Positions 9,277 through 18,603 of a stretch of 64,000 nucleotides of DNA are shown in pieces. Below the pieces are notes generated by a model. The model ran no database searches and was not told the origin of the DNA. It saw only the letters and a list, made by a program, of their open reading frames with translations. The position numbers and the translations under genes are program-made. The stretch's first letter is position 1. Each line of letters starts with the position of its first letter. Origin of the DNA: Erwinia sp039023475 (GTDB lineage: Bacteria; Pseudomonadota; Gammaproteobacteria; Enterobacterales; Enterobacteriaceae); contig NZ_JBCHVB010000008.1 in the NCBI RefSeq assembly GCF_039023475.1, forward strand, positions 124,001 through 188,000, written 5' to 3'.

Positions 9277-9323
9277 GAAAAAAATCCCTTTCACGTCGTT
9301 AAGCCCGACGGGAAAGGGATTTA
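9277..9323 (-). terminator. speA-speB intergenic terminator
   Basis: An 11-bp stem (9282-9292 / 9312-9322) is followed on the minus strand by a T run. It lies between speA and speB, so it should limit read-through into speB. Confidence 0.75.
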
Positions 9324-9475
9324 TTCCTGCTGACGCAGAGGCTAAATTATCGCTGCTAACGCTCTGCTTCGCAAGCTTCCGCTCCTTTTCTCCATGCTGA
9401 AATGCAGGCTCAAAAGAACGTTATGCGAACGGAAGAGAAGCCGTCTGGCGGGACGCTGAAGCCTCCAGAGTAAAA

Positions 9476-9507
9476 CGGGCAGAACCGCTGAAAAAAGGTT
9501 CCGCCCG
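9476..9507 (-). terminator. Hairpin directly after speA
   Basis: Arms CGGGC-AGAACC and GGTTCC-GCCCG (9476-9486 / 9497-9507) surround a loop containing the T run. It lies 11 bases beyond the speA stop. As there is no T run after the stem, it may protect the 3' end rather than terminate. Confidence 0.45.
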
Positions 9508-9517
9508 CCGGCTTTAC

Positions 9518-11494
9518 TTACTCATCTTCAAGATAGGTATAGCCATAGAGACCAGACTCAAATTCTTCCAGGAACTGTGCACGCAGATCCTCATCCAGAT
9601 CGCTCTCTTTGATCTGATTGCGGAAGTGGGTCAGCAGCTCCTGCGGATCCAGCTGCACATACTCCAGCATATCCGCCACCGTATCCCCTTCATCGGACAG
9701 CTGCACTTCCACGCTGCCGTCAGGGAAGGCGAAGACGTCAACCGCTTCGGTATCGCCAAACAGGTTATGCATATTGCCCAGGATTTCCTGATAGGCGCCC
9801 ACCATAAAGAAGCCCAGCATCGGTGGATTATCGACATCATAATGCGGCATCGGCATGGTAGTGGCGATACCGTCACCATCAACGTAATGGTCGATAGTAC
9901 CGTCGGAGTCACAGGTGATATCCAGCAGCACCGCACGGCGCTCCGGCGATTTATTCAGTCCTTCCAGCGGCAGAACCGGGAACAGCTGATCGATGCCCCA
10001 GGCATCCGGCATCGACTGGAACAGCGAGAAGTTAACGTAAATCTTATCCGCCATCCGCTCCTGTAACTCATCAATAATCGGACGGTGCGCGCGGTTGCTC
10101 GGATCAAGGTGCATCTGGATATAGTGACAGATGCTGAGATAGAGCTGCTCGGCCCAGGCGCGCTGAGTCAGATCGTAGATCCCCTGCGAATAGCCGGTAT
10201 GGATGTCGAACAGATCCATCTGGCTGTCGTGCAGCCATTCGCGCAGCGAGCGGCGATTACTTGGCTCGTGCATCTCCTGCCAGGTATCCCACAGGCTGAG
10301 CACCGGACGCGGAGCGTCGGCTTCCGGGGCCTGAGGTTCGCTAAACTCGTTACGCTCGACGCCGATAATATTAGAAACCAGCACGGTATGATGCGCCGTC
10401 ACCGCCCGGCCCGATTCCGTAATAACGGTCGGGTGAGGCAGATTATGCTCCTCACAGGCGTCGCCGATGGCCCAGATCACGTTATTGGCATATTCGTTCA
10501 GGCCGTAGTTTACCGAGCAGTCAGACTGCGAGCGCGTCCCTTCATAGTCCACGCCCAGGCCGCCGCCGACGTCAAAGCATTCAATGTTGACGCCAAGCTT
10601 CGCCAGCTCCACATAAAAGCGGGCCGACTCACGCACGCCGGTAGCGATGTCGCGGATATTGGCCATCTGAGAGCCGAGGTGGAAGTGCAGCAGCTGCAGG
10701 CTTTCGAGCCGCCCCGCTTCACGCATGATGTCCACCAGCTTCAGGACCTGAGTGGCAGAAAGGCCGAATTTGGATTTTTCACCGCCGCTCGACTGCCATT
10801 TACCGGAGCCCTGAGACGCCAGGCGGGCGCGGATGCCCAGGCGCGGCACGACGTTCAGGCGCTCCGCTTCTTCCAGCACCAGCTTCACTTCGGTCATTTT
10901 TTCAAGCACCAGATAGACCTTATGGCCCATCTTCTCGCCGATCAGCGCCAGGCGAATGTACTCACGATCTTTGTAGCCGTTACAGACGATAACTGACCGG
11001 GTCATCCCGGCATGCGCCAGCACGGCCATCAGCTCGGCTTTAGAGCCCGCTTCCAGGCCCAGCGGCTCACCTGAATTGATCAGGGATTCAATGACGCGTT
11101 TGTGCTGGTTAACCTTGATCGGATAAACCAGGAAATAGTCGCCGCGGTAGCCGTAGGATTCACGCGCGCGTTTAAACGCCGCGTTAATTGAACGCAGGCG
11201 GTGTTGCAGAATCTGAGGGAAACAGAACAGAGCAGGCAGTCGCTGACCGTCGGCCTCGCGCTCTTTGACCAGTTTGGCCAGATCGACACGGGCTTCCGGC
11301 ACGTCCGGATCGGGACAGACGCTGATATGGCCCAGCTCATTGACGTCATAATAGTTATTACCCCACCAGGCAATATTGTAGGTGCGCAGCATTTTGCTGG
11401 CATCTTGATCGCTCATGGCCACCTCCTGCATTGAACGGAGTACACCCTGTTCGCCTGCTGACGAACCCTTAATAGTCTTCATGTCGTCAGACAT
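9518..11494 (-). CDS. speA: Biosynthetic arginine decarboxylase
   Basis: This PLP enzyme of the alanine-racemase fold (group IV decarboxylase) converts arginine to agmatine for putrescine synthesis. Lys127 in VYPIKVNQ is the PLP lysine. The ATG at 11494 (MSDDM) with GAGG seven bases upstream gives 658 residues, exactly the E. coli length; an upstream in-frame TTG at 11506 is less likely. The C-terminal GLYGYTYLEDE end is conserved. The start overlaps the stop of the small yqgB-like frame. Confidence 0.97.
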   Translation of the reverse strand: MSDDMKTIKGSSAGEQGVLRSMQEVAMSDQDASKMLRTYNIAWWGNNYYDVNELGHISVCPDPDVPEARVDLAKLVKEREADGQRLPALFCFPQILQHRLRSINAAFKRARESYGYRGDYFLVYPIKVNQHKRVIESLINSGEPLGLEAGSKAELMAVLAHAGMTRSVIVCNGYKDREYIRLALIGEKMGHKVYLVLEKMTEVKLVLEEAERLNVVPRLGIRARLASQGSGKWQSSGGEKSKFGLSATQVLKLVDIMREAGRLESLQLLHFHLGSQMANIRDIATGVRESARFYVELAKLGVNIECFDVGGGLGVDYEGTRSQSDCSVNYGLNEYANNVIWAIGDACEEHNLPHPTVITESGRAVTAHHTVLVSNIIGVERNEFSEPQAPEADAPRPVLSLWDTWQEMHEPSNRRSLREWLHDSQMDLFDIHTGYSQGIYDLTQRAWAEQLYLSICHYIQMHLDPSNRAHRPIIDELQERMADKIYVNFSLFQSMPDAWGIDQLFPVLPLEGLNKSPERRAVLLDITCDSDGTIDHYVDGDGIATTMPMPHYDVDNPPMLGFFMVGAYQEILGNMHNLFGDTEAVDVFAFPDGSVEVQLSDEGDTVADMLEYVQLDPQELLTHFRNQIKESDLDEDLRAQFLEEFESGLYGYTYLEDE

Positions 11495-11639
11495 CGCGAG
11501 CCTCAAATTTCAATAATGCGGAATAGTTAACTACTATCGCAGGGAAACCCCGCAACAACAACCCATCGGACAGCGGGAAAGCCAGCATAAAACGCTGAGT
11601 TACCGCCTCAATCAGTACCTGAAGTATAACAGTAAACAC
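11487..11639 (-). CDS. yqgB: Possible YqgB-like small protein in the speA leader
   Basis: A small frame upstream of speA ends in a TGA that overlaps the speA start. Its centre reads GLLLRGFPAIVVN, compared with GLLSQFQAAIVVN in the 43-residue E. coli YqgB, which occupies the same position. Two starts are possible: GTG at 11639, with GGAG eight bases upstream (50 residues), or ATG at 11588, with no good ribosome site (33 residues). YqgB function is poorly known. The coupling with speA suggests leader-peptide regulation as an alternative. Similarity was judged by eye over a short stretch, so confidence is moderate. Confidence 0.45.
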   Translation of the reverse strand: MFTVILQVLIEAVTQRFMLAFPLSDGLLLRGFPAIVVNYSALLKFEARDV

Positions 11640-12151
11640 GTAGCGGACTCCGGTAACGGGTCAGACGACCAGTGATACGCTCCCTCAGGAAAGCCTGAGA
11701 GAAACAGATGACGGCGATGGCGAGAGATTAGCCTGGGCGAATGTCAGAATGATGGCTCAGAGCGCCGGCATACGGATAAAGCGCACGGGCATAGTAGTCA
11801 TAAGAAGGGGAACGTGGCACGCCAGAGCAGCGTAATTGATCGGATTTAAAAACGCCTGTGATCATTACTGTTATCACCTCCACACACACCAGATGGCGCG
11901 TGGAAAACCAAATATGCTGAGGGTGAAAGGTCAGGATGAAATCATCACCGCTGACGCGCCTGCCGCTAAACCGGTTGAGCAGGGTTTAAAGCAGCGGCGT
12001 TTTATACAGCCACAGCGCAGGAAATGCAAAATCAAATTGTGCGAAATGCGTAACCTGTCAGGAAAATTTGCCACCTGGCACGCGACAAGAAAGGCGCTTT
12101 CGCGAAAAAACGCTGGCAATCCGCTCAATGAGTAACCTAAAATAGCCGTCC
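11640..12151. other. Long speA/metK intergenic region without a convincing gene
   Basis: About 510 bases that should hold the speA promoter and the upstream part of the metK control region. I see no reading frame with a believable product. A small hairpin lies at 11683-11699. A 12-base sequence at 11678-11689 recurs inverted at 12220-12231, so it brackets the region. Confidence 0.5.
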
Positions 12152-12191
12152 AGATGTTAATCCATCTATACTGGTTAACTTCTAAGCGTCT
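12152..12191 (+). promoter_or_regulatory. Five tandem MetJ (MET) boxes before metK
   Basis: Five contiguous 8-base units start at 12152, 12160, 12168, 12176 and 12184, with about 5, 5, 4, 5 and 6 matches to AGACGTCT. Tandem arrays of weak boxes are the known MetJ operator form. A TATACT -10-like element lies at 12201-12206. Confidence 0.75.
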
Positions 12192-12326
12192 TCGCATAAC
12201 TATACTGCTCATGGCTTTGCCTGAGGGAGCGCTGAGAATAATCCAGATGCCGATCGTGCAAGCTGGTGCCCCGTCTTCAGCGCTATGCAGTCGATTTCAA
12301 CCCGTTTTAGTAAGGTAAAGAATTAA

Positions 12327-13481
12327 ATGGCCAAACACCTTTTTACATCCGAGTCCGTATCAGAAGGACATCCCGATAAGATCGCCGACCAGATTTCTGA
12401 TGCCGTGCTCGATGCCATTCTTGAGCAGGATCCGAAAGCGCGCGTCGCCTGCGAAACCTATGTGAAAACCGGCATGGTGCTGGTGGGTGGCGAAATTACC
12501 ACCTCTGCATGGGTTGATATCGAAGAGATCACCCGCAGCACCGTGCGTGAAATCGGTTATGTTCATTCTGATATGGGCTTTGATGCCAACTCCTGCGCGG
12601 TCCTGAACGCGATCGGCAAACAGTCACCGGATATTAATCAGGGCGTTGACCGTGCCGATCCGCTGGAGCAGGGTGCCGGCGATCAGGGTCTGATGTTTGG
12701 CTATGCCACCAATGAAACTGACGTACTGATGCCTGCGCCGGTGACCTACGCGCACCGTCTGGTTCAGCGTCAGTCAGAAGTGCGCAAAAACGGCACGCTG
12801 CCGTGGCTGCGTCCGGATGCCAAAAGCCAGATCACCTTCCAGTATGACGATGGCAAAATCGTCGGGATTGATGCCGTGGTGCTTTCAACGCAGCATTCTG
12901 AAGAGATCTCCCAGAAAGATCTGCAGGAAGCGGTGATGGAAACGATCATCAAGCCGGTGCTGCCTGCTGAGTGGATCAACGAGAATACCAAGTATCACAT
13001 CAACCCAACCGGACGCTTTGTCATTGGCGGACCGATGGGCGACTGTGGTCTGACCGGCCGTAAAATTATCGTTGATACCTACGGCGGCATGGCCCGTCAC
13101 GGCGGCGGCGCCTTCTCCGGTAAAGATCCTTCTAAAGTGGACCGTTCAGCAGCCTATGCTGCCCGCTACGTGGCAAAAAATATCGTTGCGGCTGGCCTGG
13201 CTGACCGCTGTGAGATTCAGGTTTCCTACGCGATTGGCGTGGCTGAACCTACCTCCATCATGGTCGAAACCTTCGGTACCGAGAAAATCTCTACCGAGCA
13301 GCTGACGCTGCTGGTGCGCGAGTTCTTCGACCTGCGTCCATATGGCCTGATCCAGATGCTGGATCTGCTGCACCCTATCTACCGCGAAACGGCGGCTTAT
13401 GGTCACTTTGGTCGTGAACATTTCCCATGGGAAAAAACCGACAAAGCCGCGCTGCTGCGGGATGCTGCTGGCCTGAAATAA
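12327..13481 (+). CDS. metK: S-adenosylmethionine synthetase
   Basis: The enzyme makes S-adenosylmethionine from methionine and ATP. All 384 residues align with E. coli MetK by eye: N-terminal HLFTSESVSEGHPDK with the ATP/metal-binding residues, the GAGDQGLMFGYA signature and the phosphate-binding loop GGGAFSGKDPSKVDRS. The start ATG at 12327 follows AAGG. Expression should be repressed by MetJ through the upstream MET boxes. Confidence 0.98.
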   Translation: MAKHLFTSESVSEGHPDKIADQISDAVLDAILEQDPKARVACETYVKTGMVLVGGEITTSAWVDIEEITRSTVREIGYVHSDMGFDANSCAVLNAIGKQSPDINQGVDRADPLEQGAGDQGLMFGYATNETDVLMPAPVTYAHRLVQRQSEVRKNGTLPWLRPDAKSQITFQYDDGKIVGIDAVVLSTQHSEEISQKDLQEAVMETIIKPVLPAEWINENTKYHINPTGRFVIGGPMGDCGLTGRKIIVDTYGGMARHGGGAFSGKDPSKVDRSAAYAARYVAKNIVAAGLADRCEIQVSYAIGVAEPTSIMVETFGTEKISTEQLTLLVREFFDLRPYGLIQMLDLLHPIYRETAAYGHFGREHFPWEKTDKAALLRDAAGLK

Positions 13482-13500
13482 CCGTCAGCTTGCAGAACTG

Positions 13501-13525
13501 AGGGCACCCAAGGGTGCCCTTTTTG
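13501..13525 (+). terminator. metK terminator
   Basis: Stem 13501-13509 / 13512-13520 is followed by TTTTT, 20 bases after the metK stop. Confidence 0.9.
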
Positions 13526-13536
13526 CTGTCTGCTGA

Positions 13537-13585
13537 CTGGCGGACTGACGAACGTTCGCTACACTTTTTCTGCTCAGTCCGCCAG
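13537..13585. repeat. 12-bp inverted repeat downstream of metK
   Basis: Arms 13537-13548 and 13574-13585 are perfect complements with a 25-base loop. It lies just past the metK terminator and far upstream of galP. Its role is unknown. Confidence 0.6.
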
Positions 13586-13790
13586 CTATGTTACCGGTTA
13601 CAGTCGGAAACATATTATTTTTCTTATAATTAAGAATTTACAGGACTGACAACCGCTACCGGAATGCGCTATTTTCAGCGCTGTCCGATAGAGGGCAACC
13701 AGGGAATTAAGAGAAACTGTTTAATGCTGTGTCTAACTGGTTATAAAGCGTAAGCGCGTATGATCCACCGGTTTTCCCGACAGATCTGAA

Positions 13791-13806
13791 GTGTAACCGA
13801 TTACAC
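13791..13806 (+). promoter_or_regulatory. GalR/GalS operator before galP
   Basis: GTGTAACCGATTACAC is a perfect fit to the GalR/GalS consensus GTGKAANCGNTTNCAC. It lies about 90 bases upstream of the galP start, as expected for galactose-inducible galP. Confidence 0.9.
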
Positions 13807-13809
13807 CAG

Positions 13810-13825
13810 TGTGATCTGACGCACA
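13810..13825 (+). promoter_or_regulatory. CRP site before galP
   Basis: TGTGATCTGACGCACA fits TGTGA-N6-TCACA with one mismatch and lies three bases from the GalR operator. The rest of the metK-galP gap (13586-13790) shows no gene. Confidence 0.7.
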
Positions 13826-13892
13826 GTTACGCGCGCGAAGGTTTTCTAACATTTATAACAACAATATGAAGTACTACTTACATGGAGGCTGT

Positions 13893-15290
13893 ATGCCTGA
13901 AAATAAAAAGCAGAGCAGAACATCGAACAAGGCGATGACCTTTTTTGTCTGTTTTCTTGCAGCACTTGCGGGTCTGCTGTTCGGTCTGGACATTGGCGTC
14001 ATCGCAGGCGCACTGCCCTTTATCGCTGATGAATTCAACGTCACCGCGCATCAGCAGGAGTGGATTGTCAGCTCGATGATGTTTGGTGCCGCCGTCGGTG
14101 CCGTTGGCAGCGGCTGGATGTCTTCACGCCTGGGCCGTAAAAAGAGCCTGATGATCGGCGCTATCCTCTTCGTTATTGGATCGCTCTGGTCAGCGATGGC
14201 ACCTAACCCGGAAATGCTGATTGTGGCACGCGTGCTGCTGGGTCTGGCCGTGGGTGTCGCTTCCTACACCGCACCGCTTTATCTCTCCGAGATCGCTCCG
14301 GAGAAGATCCGCGGCAGTATGATTTCACTCTACCAGCTGATGATCACCATCGGTATCCTGGGTGCCTATCTCTCCGATACCGCATTCAGCTACACCGGCG
14401 AATGGCGCTGGATGTTAGGGATCATCACCATCCCCGCCCTTCTGCTTCTGGTCGGCGTCTGCTTCCTGCCGAACAGCCCACGCTGGCTGGCAGCGCGTGG
14501 TGATTTCCGCAGCGCACAGCGCGTGCTGGATCGTCTGCGTGACACCAGCGAGCAGGCGAAGCGTGAGCTGGACGAAATCCGCGAAAGCCTGAAGATCAAG
14601 CAGTCCGGCTGGAGCCTGTTTAAGGACAACAGCAACTTCCGTCGTGCGGTTTATCTGGGCGTACTTTTGCAGGTAATGCAGCAGTTTACCGGCATGAACG
14701 TCATCATGTATTACGCGCCGAAGATTTTTGAAATTGCAGGCTTCACCAACACCACCGAGCAGATGTGGGGCACCGTTATCGTTGGCCTGATCAACGTACT
14801 GGCGACCTTTATCGCTATCGGCCTGGTTGACCGCTGGGGCCGTAAGCCTACGCTGATCCTGGGCTTTATGGTGATGGCGGCCGGTATGGGCATCCTTGGT
14901 ACCATGCTGCATGTGGGCATCCATTCAGAGAGTGCGCAGTACTTTGCGGTCGCTATGCTGCTGATGTTCATCATCGGTTTTGCCATGAGCGCCGGTCCGC
15001 TGATTTGGGTACTCTGTTCTGAAATTCAGCCGCTGAAAGGCCGCGATTTCGGTATTACCGTCTCCACCGCGACCAACTGGATTGCCAACATGATCGTTGG
15101 GGCAACCTTCCTGACCATGCTGAACACGCTGGGTAACGCGAACACCTTCTGGGTCTACGCTGGCCTGAACGTGGTCTTTATCCTGCTGACAATCATGCTG
15201 ATCCCGGAAACCAAAAACGTTTCTCTGGAGCACATTGAGCGCAACCTGTTAGGCGGCAAAAAGCTGCGTGACATCGGTCATCGCGACTAA
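13893..15290 (+). CDS. galP: Galactose:proton symporter
   Basis: This is a twelve-helix major-facilitator sugar porter that brings galactose and glucose into the cell with protons. The start is placed at ATG 13893 (MPENKKQSR), with GGAGG just upstream, giving 465 residues (464 in E. coli); the frame also contains an earlier start with no ribosome site. Family motifs are present: LGRKKSL, PESPRW-type PNSPRW, DRWGRKPT and the C-terminal PETKNVSLE. GalR and CRP sites upstream indicate galactose induction and catabolite control. Confidence 0.96.
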   Translation: MPENKKQSRTSNKAMTFFVCFLAALAGLLFGLDIGVIAGALPFIADEFNVTAHQQEWIVSSMMFGAAVGAVGSGWMSSRLGRKKSLMIGAILFVIGSLWSAMAPNPEMLIVARVLLGLAVGVASYTAPLYLSEIAPEKIRGSMISLYQLMITIGILGAYLSDTAFSYTGEWRWMLGIITIPALLLLVGVCFLPNSPRWLAARGDFRSAQRVLDRLRDTSEQAKRELDEIRESLKIKQSGWSLFKDNSNFRRAVYLGVLLQVMQQFTGMNVIMYYAPKIFEIAGFTNTTEQMWGTVIVGLINVLATFIAIGLVDRWGRKPTLILGFMVMAAGMGILGTMLHVGIHSESAQYFAVAMLLMFIIGFAMSAGPLIWVLCSEIQPLKGRDFGITVSTATNWIANMIVGATFLTMLNTLGNANTFWVYAGLNVVFILLTIMLIPETKNVSLEHIERNLLGGKKLRDIGHRD

Positions 15291-15359
15291 GTTAATCTGG
15301 CCGGGGAAACCCGGCCAGCCTCATTGCTATCCCTGCTTTCCCATCGTATCCTCTGCGTC

Positions 15360-15884
15360 ATGAAACCCCTCAGACTTCCCATTGCCGTTCAGCAAGCCGT
15401 GATGCGCGCGCTGCGCGAAAAATTACAGCTGGCTAACCAGCGGCTGGAGCGCCACTATCCGGAACCTGCACTGCTGTACCAACAGCGCGGCACGGCGGCG
15501 GGCACCGCGTGGCTGCAAAACTGGGAAATCCGCCTCAATCCTGTACTGCTGATGGAGAATCAGGAGGCATTTATTAATGAGGTTGTGCCCCATGAACTCG
15601 CTCATCTGCTGGTCTGGAAGCACTTTGGCCGGGTGGCACCACACGGCAAAGAGTGGAAGTGGATGATGGAGAGCGTGCTGGGCGTTCCGGCGCGCCGGAC
15701 GCACCAGTTTGCGATCGCCTCGGTGCGCAGCCGCACTTTCCCCTATCGCTGCCGCTGTCAGCAGCATCAGCTTACCGTGCGCCGCCACAACCGGATCCTG
15801 CGCGGAGAAAGTGAATACCGCTGCGTCTCCTGCGGGGAGCTTTTACAGCCGGGCGTCTACGCCTTGTCTGAAAAAGCGGTTTAA
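15360..15884 (+). CDS. sprT: SprT family metalloprotease-like protein
   Basis: The protein has a zinc-metalloprotease-like SprT domain with HELAH at residues 78-82, followed by a C-terminal zinc ribbon with paired cysteines. The ATG at 15360 (MKPLRLPIAVQQAV) matches the E. coli N-terminus and gives 174 residues. E. coli SprT (165) affects expression of the bolA growth-phase gene; the eukaryotic relative SPRTN is a DNA-protein crosslink protease. The bacterial substrate is not established. It is co-directional with galP and endA. Confidence 0.9.
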   Translation: MKPLRLPIAVQQAVMRALREKLQLANQRLERHYPEPALLYQQRGTAAGTAWLQNWEIRLNPVLLMENQEAFINEVVPHELAHLLVWKHFGRVAPHGKEWKWMMESVLGVPARRTHQFAIASVRSRTFPYRCRCQQHQLTVRRHNRILRGESEYRCVSCGELLQPGVYALSEKAV

Positions 15885-15991
15885 TAGCGCAATAACAGGG
15901 AATTTAGCGCCATTTCAGCCGCACGCATTTCCGAAAACTGACAGCTTCTGTTACTCTCGCCGCCTCGTTTTTATCACCGATATTCTGGATT

Positions 15992-16705
15992 ATGCTTCGC
16001 AAAATTACCGGCTGCCTCAGCCTTTCCCTGCTCGTTCCCGTCTTTTACGCACACGGCCTCAGCCTGGATAACTATCATCAGAACAGCTTCGGCCAGGCTA
16101 AATCCTATGCCGCGCAGATAAATGCGGACGCGCCCGGTACAATTTACTGCGGCTGTACTATTCACTGGAAAGGTAAAAAAGGCGTCCCGGACCTCGCGTC
16201 GTGTGGTTATCAGGTCCGTAAAAACGCGAACCGCGCCAGCCGGATTGAGTGGGAGCACATCGTTCCGGCCTGGAGCTTTGGCCACCAGCGCCAGTGCTGG
16301 CAGAACGGCGGCAGGAAGCAGTGCGCCAAAGATCCCGTGTATCGCCATATGGAAACCGATTTACATAACTTGCAGCCTTCCATCGGCGAAGTGAACGGCG
16401 ACCGTGGCAACTTTATGTACAGCCAGTGGAAGGGCGGCGAAGGCCAGTATGGCCAGTGCGAAATGAAGGTCGACTTTAAAAACCGAATGGCAGAGCCCCC
16501 TGCCCGCGCCAGAGGCGTTATCGCACGAACCTGGTTCTACATGCGGGATCGCTATAAGCTCTCAATGTCGAAGCAGCAAACGCAGCTGATGACGGTCTGG
16601 AATAAACAGTACCCGGTGTCGGTGTGGGAATGTGAACGTGACGCCCGCATCGCCCGCGTGCAGGGAAATCATAACCCCTATATACAGCAAGCTTGCCAGC
16701 GGTAA
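15992..16705 (+). CDS. endA: Periplasmic endonuclease I
   Basis: Periplasmic non-specific DNase of 237 residues, against 235 in E. coli. A signal peptide ending near AHG is followed by the mature enzyme. The beta-beta-alpha metal nuclease core is visible in WEHIVPAW and GEVNGDRGNFMYSQW, and the conserved disulfide cysteines CGC and QCW are present. The end GNHNPYIQQACQ is as in E. coli. It sits between sprT and rsmE, the standard order. Confidence 0.96.
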   Translation: MLRKITGCLSLSLLVPVFYAHGLSLDNYHQNSFGQAKSYAAQINADAPGTIYCGCTIHWKGKKGVPDLASCGYQVRKNANRASRIEWEHIVPAWSFGHQRQCWQNGGRKQCAKDPVYRHMETDLHNLQPSIGEVNGDRGNFMYSQWKGGEGQYGQCEMKVDFKNRMAEPPARARGVIARTWFYMRDRYKLSMSKQQTQLMTVWNKQYPVSVWECERDARIARVQGNHNPYIQQACQR

Positions 16706-16779
16706 AATCGCTGACCTAAACTAGTGCTCATCTTCTGGGCCGTGCCGCTGCGCGGCCTGTAACTTTAAGCAGGATTTCC

Positions 16780-17511
16780 ATGCGTATACCCCGCATCTTT
16801 CACCCCGAAACCTTAACCCAGGGCAGTGAGATTTCCCTTTCCGACGACGCGGCAAATCACGTCGGTCGCGTGCTGAGAATGGCCCCGGGACAGGCCCTAG
16901 AACTCTTCGATGGCAGTAATCTGACTTTTACCGCCACAATCGTGCAGGCTGATAAAAAAAGCGTCCGCGTTTCGGTGGGCGAAAGCCGCGAAGAGAGCCG
17001 GGAATCCCCGCTTCATCTGCATTTAGGCCAGGTGATGTCGCGCGGCGAGAAGATGGAGTTCACCATCCAGAAAGCCGTTGAACTGGGTGTAAATACGATC
17101 ACCCCCTTGTTTTCTGAGCGCTGTGGCGTAAAGCTGGACGCAGAAAGGCTGGCGAAAAAGATCCAGCAGTGGCAGAAAATCGTGGTTTCCGCCTGCGAGC
17201 AGTGCGGCAGAAACGCCGTGCCCGTAGTGCGGGCGCCGATGACGCTGGAGGCCTGGTGCGCGGAGCCGGAAGCGGGACTGAAGCTGAACCTGCATCCCCG
17301 CGCCAGCCAGAGCATTAATACGCTGCCGCTGCCCGTCAGCCGCGTGCGCCTGCTGATTGGCCCGGAAGGCGGCCTTTCAGCGGATGAAATCGGCATGACG
17401 GCACGCTATGACTTTACCGATATTCTTCTTGGCCCGCGCGTGTTGCGCACGGAGACCACGGCCCTTACCGCAATGACCGCTCTTCAGGTCCGGTTTGGCG
17501 ATTTGGGCTGA
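16780..17511 (+). CDS. rsmE: 16S rRNA m3U1498 methyltransferase
   Basis: A SPOUT-class methyltransferase that methylates N3 of U1498 in 16S rRNA using S-adenosylmethionine. It has 243 residues, the E. coli length. An N-terminal PUA-like domain (FHPETLTQGSEISLSDDAANHVGRVLRM) is followed by the trefoil-knot domain with LLIGPEGGLSADEI and LGPRVLRTETTA. It lies 54 bases before gshB and is probably co-transcribed. Confidence 0.96.
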   Translation: MRIPRIFHPETLTQGSEISLSDDAANHVGRVLRMAPGQALELFDGSNLTFTATIVQADKKSVRVSVGESREESRESPLHLHLGQVMSRGEKMEFTIQKAVELGVNTITPLFSERCGVKLDAERLAKKIQQWQKIVVSACEQCGRNAVPVVRAPMTLEAWCAEPEAGLKLNLHPRASQSINTLPLPVSRVRLLIGPEGGLSADEIGMTARYDFTDILLGPRVLRTETTALTAMTALQVRFGDLG

Positions 17512-17565
17512 ACAAACGGCCTGCGTTCAAGATAGCTAGTAAGAAAGCTCACTGGAGAAATAAAA

Positions 17566-18513
17566 ATGATTAAGCTTGGCATTGTGATGGACCCGATTAC
17601 CTCCATCAATATTAAAAAAGACAGCAGTTTCGCCATGCTACTGGAAGCTCAGCGCCGTGGTTATGAAATCCACTACATGGAGATGAAAGATCTCTATCTG
17701 CGCGGCGGTGAAGCGCGGGCGCAGACCCGTACGCTGAGCGTTGAGCAAAACTACGATAAGTGGTTTGAGTTCGGCAGCGAGCAGGATATCGCCCTGGCGG
17801 ACCTGAACGTGGTGCTGATGCGTAAAGATCCGCCTTTCGATACCGAATTTATCTACGCGACCTACATTCTGGAACGCGCAGAGGAGAAAGGTACGCTGAT
17901 CGTCAATAAGCCGCAGAGCCTGCGCGACTGTAATGAAAAACTCTATACCGCCTGGTTTGCGGAACTGACGCCAGATACGCTGGTCACACGTAGTGCCAGC
18001 CAGGTACGTGAATTCTGGCAGGAGCATGGCGACATCATCCTCAAGCCGCTCGACGGCATGGGCGGCGCGTCAATTTTCCGCGTAAAGAAGGAAGATCCTA
18101 ACCTTTCGGTCATCATTGAAACGCTGACCGAGCATGGCAACTTCTACTGCATGGCGCAAAACTATCTGCCCGCCATCAAAGAAGGCGACAAGCGCGTGCT
18201 GGTTGTGGATGGCGAGCCGGTGCCTTACTGCCTGGCGCGCATCCCTAAATCGGGCGAAACGCGTGGCAACCTGGCCGCAGGTGGCCGTGGTGAAGCCCGC
18301 CCACTCTCCGACAGCGACTGGGAAATTGCCCGCCGCGTCGGCCCCGCGCTGAAAGCGAAAGGGCTGATTTTTGTCGGTCTGGATATTATTGGCGACAAGC
18401 TGACTGAGATTAACGTTACCAGTCCAACCTGCATACGTGAGATCGAGGCCGCATTCCCAATCTCCATTACTGGTATGCTGATGGACGCTATTGAGAAACG
18501 CCTGGCCCGATAG
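17566..18513 (+). CDS. gshB: Glutathione synthetase
   Basis: An ATP-grasp enzyme that joins gamma-glutamylcysteine to glycine. It has 315 residues. The N-terminal domain begins IKLGIVMDPI, and the ATP-grasp part carries ILKPLDGMGGASIFRV and the metal-binding end GLIFVGLDIIGDKLTEINVTSPT. GGAG lies eight bases upstream of the ATG at 17566. The neighbours rsmE and yqgE are in the usual order. Confidence 0.97.
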   Translation: MIKLGIVMDPITSINIKKDSSFAMLLEAQRRGYEIHYMEMKDLYLRGGEARAQTRTLSVEQNYDKWFEFGSEQDIALADLNVVLMRKDPPFDTEFIYATYILERAEEKGTLIVNKPQSLRDCNEKLYTAWFAELTPDTLVTRSASQVREFWQEHGDIILKPLDGMGGASIFRVKKEDPNLSVIIETLTEHGNFYCMAQNYLPAIKEGDKRVLVVDGEPVPYCLARIPKSGETRGNLAAGGRGEARPLSDSDWEIARRVGPALKAKGLIFVGLDIIGDKLTEINVTSPTCIREIEAAFPISITGMLMDAIEKRLAR

Positions 18514-18603
18514 CCTGAACGGGGTCAACGGCCCCGTACTCAACCGTTAACACCGTTCAAGGCGCAGGCCCTGAGCGGTTAACCCGAAGACAGAACCTTG
18601 ATA

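Noticed and set aside
11836..12135. 99-residue plus-strand frame before metK
   Set aside because: No ribosome site, no homologue recognised, and composition like non-coding DNA. The opposite-strand frame 11931-12212 was rejected for the same reasons.
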